Of a stretch of DNA of 64,000 nt, positions 56,801 to 64,000 are shown piece after piece. The position numbers and the translations under genes were made by a program. Source of the stretch: Petrosia ficiformis (Eukaryota > Porifera > Demospongiae > Haplosclerida > Petrosiidae); assembly GCA_947044365.1 (NCBI GenBank), contig OX345649.1, forward strand, positions 4,453,905 through 4,517,904, given 5' to 3'. The notes under the pieces are model-generated. The model worked only from the letters and a program-made list of their open reading frames with translations, did no database searches and was not told where the DNA came from. Every line of letters starts with the position of its first letter. Within the stretch, counting starts at the first letter, position 1.

Positions 56801-58504
56801 TCATCAGAAGTGTTCTTTGTAGATTCTCGCTAACAACATCAGGAGAACAATATGGCTCACTTACTATACACAACACCACACTAACTGATGCTGGTGAATA
56901 CACTTGTACAGTCACTAATATACATGGCAATGATACTCACACAATACAACTGAATGTACAAGGTTAGTTACATGTACATCTGTTCTACAATCCATCTCAT
57001 TATATGTGCATATTGGTGTTGTCTTAGTTAACTAATACTATAACTAAATGACAGTTCCACTTCAATAATTGCAACTACAAAATGGATCCAGAATTATTTA
57101 TAATAATGAGTTAAAGTACGTAATAACTAGATTTTTTCTAACATTATTTTTTAGTTATCAATTATAACAGTGTTTTCCCCAAAGGGTGGTTCCATGACTT
57201 TCCCCACCCTTTAGTCTTGCTCCCCCACCCTGTAATTTTAAAATTTATGCTGTTTTACAACATTGATGTTGACCAAACACCATGTACCACTGATGCACTC
57301 CTCCATTTATCTGGGGGAAACACTGAAATATAACTAAAACTAAAATTGTGAGAAATTAGTCACTATAATTATAACTGCATAACTAACTATAAATATTAAA
57401 ACAACCTCTGTTCAGAATATACTGTAGTTTATAATTTTGTACACTTCTAGTTCCTCCAGAGTTTGTCGCTTCACCGGGTAACTTCCTGAAACAAGAGAAT
57501 GAATCAGTCCAATTATCATGCACAGTTTATGGATATCCCTTACCTGATATCCAATGGCAGAAAGATGACCAACTGATAGAACTAACTCCCTCAATCACTA
57601 CAACAATCACGACTAATCAGTCCTCTCTGACTGTGTCTAGTATCTTATCTATTGTGAATCTGAATCACACCAATGGAGGTCTATATTCTTGTTATGCTTT
57701 CAATGATCTTGTTCATGTGCTGTCGGCCATTAGTGACTCAGGAGATGTTATTGTGAATTGTATGTTGATTAGTATACTCATTCAATTATCATCCAATTAC
57801 AATTTGAAGATTCTTGTTTTATCCAATCTTTCATTGACTCAATCATATTTCAATTCATTTCCTCAGTACACACCTTCATCATTTATCACTTCAGTCCTGA
57901 ATTATTTGCTTCACTTCACCCACTTATCCATCTATCCATTCCTTCATCCATTCAATCAATCCATTCAATTGTCAAATTCAACCATTCATTCATTCATTCA
58001 TATCCATTTATATACCCCATGTACATATATCAACTAATTTCTCCATTCATTCAAACACTTTCATCTATCCATTCATCCACTCATTCATTACTTACCAATC
58101 CACTAATCAAATAAATTATTCCTCCATTTTTTACAGATCCGGTTAAACTCATACAAATAGAAGGTCTTTCTAATATCACTGAAGGAAACCAACTCAACCT
58201 CTTTTGTCATGCATTTGGTAGACCCAAACCTACTATGTCTTGGACAGGACCACAGGAGAACATCACATTGCTCGACTACATTGAAATAACTAGTTATTGT
58301 AATGAAACTGTTGATGGTTTCTTCAGTCTATCTATTTTAACTATAAATTTTATTTCGTATTTTGATACTGGAGCATATAACTGTACTGCTAGTAACAGTG
58401 CACATGGAGATCTTGTTCCAGTTGATGTAGATACACACATGTTCTCTGTAACTGTGCTGAGTAAGTTACAGTACCATCACCTATCTATCTATATATGTAT
58501 CTAT

Positions 58505-58552
<48 letters not shown>

Positions 58553-61500
58553 ATATATATATATCTATCTATCTATCTATCTATCTATTATATGTCTACG
58601 TATCTATGTACTTATCTAATTGTCTATGTATATATAATATTATACCTCTCTCTTTCTTTTAGCTCTACCTATTCTCGAATACATCACACCTGATAATATA
58701 ATAGTTATATTAGGAGATACAGTGAGTCTTGAGTTCATTATAACTAGAGCTGTACCAGCTGTCACTCCTAGTGGAGTGGAGTGGACATTTCAGAGTGGCA
58801 CTGTTGATGGTGTTCATATAGAGACTAATACAAATCTTGTCACTAATATCTTATGTACTTCAGAAATGAAGAAGTGTAATTTCTCTGCTGATAGGTTAGT
58901 TTGCTATTCACCCATATGAACTTGTGTATTCACCTTTACCTCAAAAATGTTAGTTTGAAAGGACCAACAATCTTATTACCTGCACCAATTTCCCTTCCCA
59001 TTCCTTTTTGTGATGTCAAATTTCAATCCATTGTTGAATTACAGTATAATCATGTATTAATCATATGACATTAAAACTATACACTATAGTACATGTAAAG
59101 TCAACATCTTGTTTTTGATGTCATCGTGAATGTGAACAGACTTACATGTATTATATAGCCATCTATCTGTACTTCATTACATATCATATCACCATAACCA
59201 AGAACAGTTGCAAAGTATAGCAAAATTGTCATTTTACAGTTTTTACTGTTGCCATGACAATATGTGCCAAATTTAAATTAAGTTATATATTTATAGATTT
59301 CCAAACTACCAGATAATAATTAATTTAGTGTGAATTGTTGGTATGAAATGTGAAATATATTTGACAACATTAGGCTTGGGTGATAACACTAAAATATTTA
59401 TATATCACGATAATTACTTTCATCAAAATATTGCAATATTCACGATAAATATTGGAAAACTAACAAGGTAAGAAACCAAAAAGATTATAAGTTTTTAGCT
59501 AAACAAAACAGAATGTTTACAGGAAGTAGGCATGCCCTCTGTTGATTTGCAATGTACCTAGTCATGAAATCCAAAGTAATGCCATACTTTACTTTTTATA
59601 CCTTCCAAACAGTTAAAAGATTGAAGTTAACAGTGGGCATTTTTCCCCAACTGTACACAATGTACGCAATGTACACAATGTACACAATGTACACAATGTA
59701 CACAATGTACACAATGTACACAATGTACACAATGTACACAATGTTTATGCATACACAGATGTAGTCAATAAATAATTTGAAGTATCATTATCGTGATATA
59801 TTGAAATATCGACTTCATCGCCCAGGCCTAGACAACATCATAACAATATGCTGATTATAATTAGTAGTTATGGCTTTAGTAGGTATGTATCCATAACATG
59901 TGCAATTAATTAAATGTGAAATCCACTTAACTGCTACTAAAATAGTTATTTAACAAAATTTTTTTGCAGTGATCTCCATCCATCCATAAACTAGTATAAT
60001 AAACAATTATCTGTCTGTTTTCATCTCAATGTCTCTGAAACTACTGTTCATTCACATCCATCAGTGTTTTTGATAAGCTCATATGGCGCACCATTGGCCC
60101 AAAGAGCTTCTTATTTGGCACTGCTCAGTTCTCTCTTTGGGCCAGTGGTGCAGTTAATTATGATTATATTGTCAGTAACAGCATTAACTTTTAGTTAATT
60201 GGCTCAAGATGTATTCTTGATGGTGCACACACTAACCATTTTTGAGCCAATTTGGCCCAAGCTTCAAAACTTATCAAAACCTCTGACATCCATCCAATCA
60301 TTTATTCATCCATTCATCCATTTGTCATCATTTAGCCATCCATTTATATCAGATCTGTTCATTCATACACTCCATTCATCCATTCGTCATCATTTAGCCA
60401 TCCATTTATATCAGATCTGTTCATTCATACACTTCATTCATCCATTCGTCATCATTTAGCCATCCATTTATATCAGATCTGTTCATTCATACACTTCATT
60501 CATCCATTTGTTATCATTTAGCCATCCATTCATATCAGATCTGTTCATTCATACATCCATTCCTCATCATTTAGCCATCCATTCATATCAGATCTGTTCA
60601 TTGTCATTTGAGCACACAATAATAATTATTATGATTATATAATTATTTATACTTGGCAGGTTAATCCTAACACTGACTAATATGTCGCTATATGATGAAG
60701 GGTCATATATTATCACTGTCAGTAATATAATTGGTAATATGAGTCTACGGATATTGATAGATATAGAAGGTAAGTGATTGAATAAAACGTTTCTGGAGTA
60801 GTGTACATGTATGTTGTCCCTATGGATCACTGCTAATATCAATCTACATAATCTTAATCCTCACTTTATAGTTCCAGCTGTCATCACCGAAGCTCCTACA
60901 AATCTTAAACTATTGTTAGGAACTAAAGCTGTATTTATTTGTGTTGCTGAGTCTGAACCTCTCCATAACACAACATGGTTTTTTAATGGATCTTTGATAA
61001 CCAACGCTAGTAGGTATTCTATTGTACAAAGTGGAGGAGAGAGTGTACTAAGTGTAGATGATGTGAGACTAAGTGATGCTGGAGTATACACATGTGTGGT
61101 GAAGAATGAATATAATGTTGATGATTCAGCTGGTACATTAGAAGTTCAAGGTAATTAATGAGGGGTATACTAGGAATAAGCTGAGTAATGAGATTGGAAT
61201 GTGTATGTGATGTTTTGACCACACAGTTATACATGCAAATACAAATTGGTTATGATAACTCATTTATTGGTTACTAAAGTTCAAACCAAATGTCAGTTAA
61301 TTTGTACATAATTGAATCAACATAATTACTGTCTCTAATTCAGTTTACTACTAAACTCATTGTACTGCTCACTTAAAGGAATTTGGAAACCTACAAAATT
61401 TAATTTGTAGTGTTATTACTACATTTTTAGACTTTCTGGGTATAATTCATCATGGCAACATCATGCATGTAGCCATATCCTGTATTATAAACTATTCCTG

Positions 61501-63940
61501 CAATTGTACTAACTAGTTAATTCATCATTTTAAAAGCTTTATTTCATAAACGAATATTTGATGATGATATTAAGTATGATTATAATTATCCTTCAAAACA
61601 TTATGTAATAACGTATTTACAGTGATGATGTAACTTTTTTCTCTGTGTAGCTCCCCCTCAAATCATTGTTCCAGTTAAAAATATAAATGGTACTGCTGGA
61701 GGTAATATCACACTGCAGTGTTCAGCATTTGGTTATCCTGTACCTTCCATAACATGGTTAAAAGAGGGCTCACCTCTTCAACCATCTTACACAGTCCAGA
61801 TAGAATCCCACGAGTATATCAATAATACTGTTACTAGTACTTTATCATTATCTGATCTTCATGATGGTGATACTTCTAACTATACTTGTCAAGCTGACAA
61901 TACTTTAGCACAATATGTAGAAGTAATTGGACAAAAAGCTTCATTACTTGTTCTCTGTGAGTTAATGTGTGAATTGTCTATATTCTGTGTGTGTGTCCAT
62001 GTCTGTTTATATGTTCTCTATCGTGATATAATTATGTTACTATACTGTATACACGTAATGTATATATCCCATCCTTCATTCCAGATCCTCCTAATGTGAC
62101 TGTGTCTTCACTCTTCATTCTTCTCAATGAGACTGATTCATTCTCCATCACTTGTACTTCATCTGGTATACCTTTACCAAGTCTAACATGGTCACATGCC
62201 ACTAACATATCACTGCTACCTTCTGGTTTCAATCCTATACCTGATAATGTGGTTGTTATGGTAACAATAGAGAACAGTGGAAGCATAGTTAAGTCTGTTT
62301 TGAGTGTTCCTATAGCAGCTAAATCACATGAAGGGGTTTATAAATGTAAAGGAGAAAATGGAGTAATGAATCTCTTAGGAACACCTGAAGAGATTGAAAG
62401 TGTTGTTACTGTGCAAGGTATGTTTGAATTATCTATCTGTCTTTGTAATTGCTCGGTTGGTAATTATATTATATTTATTTACTAGTTCCTCCAATGGTAT
62501 TTATAAATGGACAAGAATCTGTGATATCTGTTCTTAATTTCTCTCAAACTCTATCATTCACAATAAAGAATGCCTCACCTCCTGTTGTGTACGACGATAT
62601 AAGATGGAGTTTTAAAAATTCCAGTGGAATATTCAAAACAATTACATCCGATAGCAATCCTCGTTACCACTTCTCACCTGATCTGCTCACCCTAACAATA
62701 ACTGATATTGCCATTTCTGATGAGGGAGAGTATAAATTAACAGTTCATAATGCAGCTGGAATTGATGAAGAAACTATTACAGTTGATGTAGATGGTAAGT
62801 TACAGTCATTATGGCATGTACATAACATGAAATTTCAATTAAAATTCTCATTTCCTCTCTTTGCACTACACTGTACATATGTTATTAATCCTCACTTTAT
62901 AGTTCCAGCTGTCATCACCGAAGCTCCTACAGATCTTAAACTATTGTTAGGAACTAAAGCTGTATTTATTTGTGTTGCTGAGTCTGAACCTCTCCATAAC
63001 ACAACATGGTTTTTTAATGGATCTTTGATAACCAACGCTAGTAGGTATTCTATTGTACAAAGTGGAGGAGAGAGTGTACTAAGTGTAGATGATGTGAGAC
63101 TAAGTGATGCTGGAGTATACACATGTGTGGTGAAGAATGAATATAATGTTGATGATTCAGCTGGTATATTAGAAGTTCAAGGTAATCATTGGGGGAGGTA
63201 CTATGAGTAGGCTGAATAATGAGTATGAGTAGATGATTTCAACTTCTTGTGAATATTTCACTACATTTTTCTGTTCAATGCATAGTATGTCATTATTTCA
63301 TAACTAAAGTCTATTCACATTCACGATGACCTCAAAATTATGATGTGATGACTTTATATGTAAGATATAGTGCAGTTTAATGTCATAAGGTTAATACATG
63401 ATTATAGTGTAGCCCAATAATGAAATAATGACATACATGTACACAAGAAAGAATGGGAAGGATAGTTATATGAAAATAGTGCAGATGAAATCATTCCAAA
63501 CTAAAGTTATCAGCATTTTGCTGAGATCACGGTGAACGTAAATGACCTTTACTTATACATGTATGTATGTTATTGAATTATGAAATACCATATTTCATAC
63601 AATAGAGATACATATATTTCTTCTCTATGTGTAGCTCCACCTCAGATCATTGTTCCAGTTAAAAATATAAATGGTACTGCTGGAGGTAATATCACACTGC
63701 AGTGTTCAGCATTTGGTTATCCTGTACCTTCCATAACATGGTTAAAAGAGGGCTCACCTCTTCAACCATCTTACACAGTTCAGATAGAGTCTCACAAGTA
63801 TATCAATAATACTGTTACTAGTACTTTATCATTATCTGATCTTCATGATGGTGATACTTCTAACTATGCTTGTCAAGCTAACAATACTTTAGCACAATAT
63901 GTAGAAGTAATTGGACAAGAAGCTTCATTACTTGTTCTCT
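47882..63940 (+). CDS. Immunoglobulin-superfamily protein, at least 19 Ig domains, 3' end missing
   Basis: Exon 1 (47882-47948) encodes a signal peptide ([19 protein letters not shown]). Ig domain exons: 48045-48344, 48564-48878, 49621-49953, 50198-50320 with 50689-50898, 52897-53058 with 53660-53806, 53859-54146, 54437-54745, 54903-55232, 55750-56058, 56229-56373 with 56823-56962, 57451-57759, 58137-58460, 58663-58894 with 60660-60769, 60872-61150, 61651-61957, 62085-62417, 62486-62794, 62903-63181, 63635-63940. Most show Cys, Trp and D-x-G-x-Y-x-C in the right order. Domains 5, 9, 13 and 17 lack both cysteines. Most introns interrupt between domains after the first codon base, which favours domain shuffling. 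Many N-x-S/T sites are present. No membrane segment or kinase is reached before the edge, so this could be a receptor, an adhesion protein or a hemicentin-like protein. The start is 205 bp after the ABCC stop. Confidence 0.9.
48879..49620. other. Ig gene intron 3, no gene
   Basis: AT-rich, unremarkable. No repeat family was recognised, and the short open frames on either strand have no coding character. Confidence 0.5.
50390..50640. repeat. (CATC)n/(CATCCATT)n satellite in Ig gene intron
   Basis: CCATCCATCCATC-type array between the two halves of Ig domain 4. Frames across it are artefacts. Confidence 0.92.
51224..51420. repeat. Dispersed repeat, copy 2, with internal duplication
   Basis: The same element as 46605-46770. 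CCAGTATAACAATAAACTAT plus ATAGGGCAACA is duplicated in tandem here. It lies in the intron between Ig domains 4 and 5. Confidence 0.75.
51565..52790. repeat. About 55-65-bp minisatellite built of GTAT and TAACTAATACTAACTA
   Basis: Unit TGTATGTATATGTATGTAAC then TAATACTAACTATGTATGTA..., about 19 copies. Length varies by GTAT slippage. Long frames on both strands are artefacts. Confidence 0.95.
53085..53330. repeat. Imperfect repeat of AAGGGTCTAGTGATATT
   Basis: About nine diverged copies of a 25-30-bp unit splitting the two exons of Ig domain 5. It is followed by a TACATGTACATG-rich tract to about 53600. Confidence 0.8.
56565..56640. repeat. Short tandem repeat CACATGATATT
   Basis: About seven units of TTCACATGATA or TTCACATGACA within the intron that splits Ig domain 10. 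Confidence 0.85.
57168..57325. mobile_element. 158-bp hAT-like MITE with 8-bp target duplication
   Basis: Ends CAGTGTTTTCCCC and GGGGGAAACACTG. Flanks AATTATAA (57160-57167) and AAATATAA (57326-57333) match at 7 of 8. Terminal CAGTG and 8-bp duplications are hAT features. It has a decayed relative at 24247-24401. Confidence 0.82.
57840..58130. repeat. CATTCATCCATT-rich tract
   Basis: Loose CATTCATT and CATCCATT repeats between Ig domains 11 and 12. No coding. Confidence 0.75.
58483..58600. repeat. (CTAT)n microsatellite
   Basis: An almost pure CTAT/CTATATAT array in the intron after the Ig domain 12 exon. Confidence 0.93.
59010..59155. repeat. Inverted MITE-family copy
   Basis: TTGAATTACAGTATAATCATG through AAAACTATACACTATAGTACA to GATGTCATCGTGAATGTGAACAG, the reverse complement of the family at 28484 and 63303. 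Confidence 0.65.
59371..59830. mobile_element. 460-bp hAT-like MITE with perfect 8-bp target duplication
   Basis: Starts TAGGCTTGGGTGAT and ends ATCGCCCAGGCCTA, with further inverted homology (ATATATCACGATAAT). GACAACAT flanks it on both sides (59363-59370 and 59831-59838). It contains a TACACAATG 9-bp tandem array (about 59650-59740) and no transposase. It sits in the intron that splits Ig domain 13. Confidence 0.9.
60066..60283. mobile_element. Foldback MITE with GTTTTTGATAAG ends
   Basis: GTTTTTGATAAGC at the left faces AACTTATCAAAAC at the right. Internally ACCATTGGCCCAAAGAG pairs with CTCTTTGGGCCAGTGGT (about 60090-60150). Confidence 0.6.
60283..60605. repeat. About 62-bp minisatellite, 5 copies
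   Basis: Unit CATCATTTAGCCATCCATTT then ATATCAGATCTGTTCATTCA plus a variable CATACACTTCATTCATCCATT. It lies in the same Ig intron, beside the foldback MITE. Confidence 0.88.
63303..63555. mobile_element. About 250-bp MITE, best copy of the TTAATGTCATAAGG family
   Basis: Left CTAAAGTCTATTCACATTCACG and right CACGGTGAACG...GACCTTTACTTA form imperfect 30-bp inverted ends (TAAAG...TTCAC...GTGA). The internal AGTTTAATGTCATAAGGTTAATAC is shared with the copies at 28484, 59010 and 14320 and with the 22690-24010 array. Confidence 0.7.
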
Positions 63941-64000
63941 GTGAGTTAATGTGTGAATTGTCTATATTCTGTGTGTGTGTCCATGTCTGTTTATATGTTC

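Overview
The window looks like animal nuclear DNA, most probably from a sponge (a demosponge such as Amphimedon). The evidence is AT-rich sequence, many short exons with GT-AG introns, metazoan-type protein families and a heavy load of MITEs and satellites. The species is an inference, because no search could be run. Most open reading frames seen here are repeats or pieces of exons. The real content is six multi-exon genes that I assembled by hand from splice sites and reading-frame phase.

Layout. (1) Positions 1-27838, minus strand: a tandem cluster of leishmanolysin-like (peptidase M8, GP63/LMLN family) zinc metalloproteases. There are three apparently complete paralogs (1381-8137, 8316-15194, 19036-27838) and the 5' end of a fourth that runs off the left edge (exons at 824-931 and 610-710). 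Each complete copy has a signal peptide, an HEVLH zinc motif, a distal third His (SHWE), a Met-turn-like Met, a Cys-rich C-terminal half and a hydrophobic GPI-anchor-like tail. The copies differ mainly in a Ser/Thr-rich stalk: absent in A, short in B, three exons in C. (2) Positions 15195-19035, intergenic: a broken ORF split by a 568-bp TIR transposon carrying a RecQ-like helicase fragment, a large inverted minisatellite and further tandem repeats. (3) Positions 27970-47676, plus strand: a 29-exon ABCC/MRP4-type ABC exporter, head-to-head with protease C across 131 bp. (4) From 47882 to past the right edge, plus strand: an immunoglobulin-superfamily gene with at least 19 Ig domains arranged as a four-domain super-repeat.

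Functionally these are surface genes: GPI-anchored ectoproteases, an exporter and a large Ig receptor or adhesion protein. Nothing in the sequence proves that they act together. The head-to-head pair could share a promoter.

Most unusual observations: a 26-bp perfect intronic hairpin in protease A that is an inverted copy of that gene's own exon; satellites in the ABCC gene that begin at, or contain copies of, its splice sites; Ig domains lacking the canonical cysteines at exactly every fourth position, with mosaic near-identical repeats; a Pack-type transposon splitting a reading frame; and several dateable MITE insertions.
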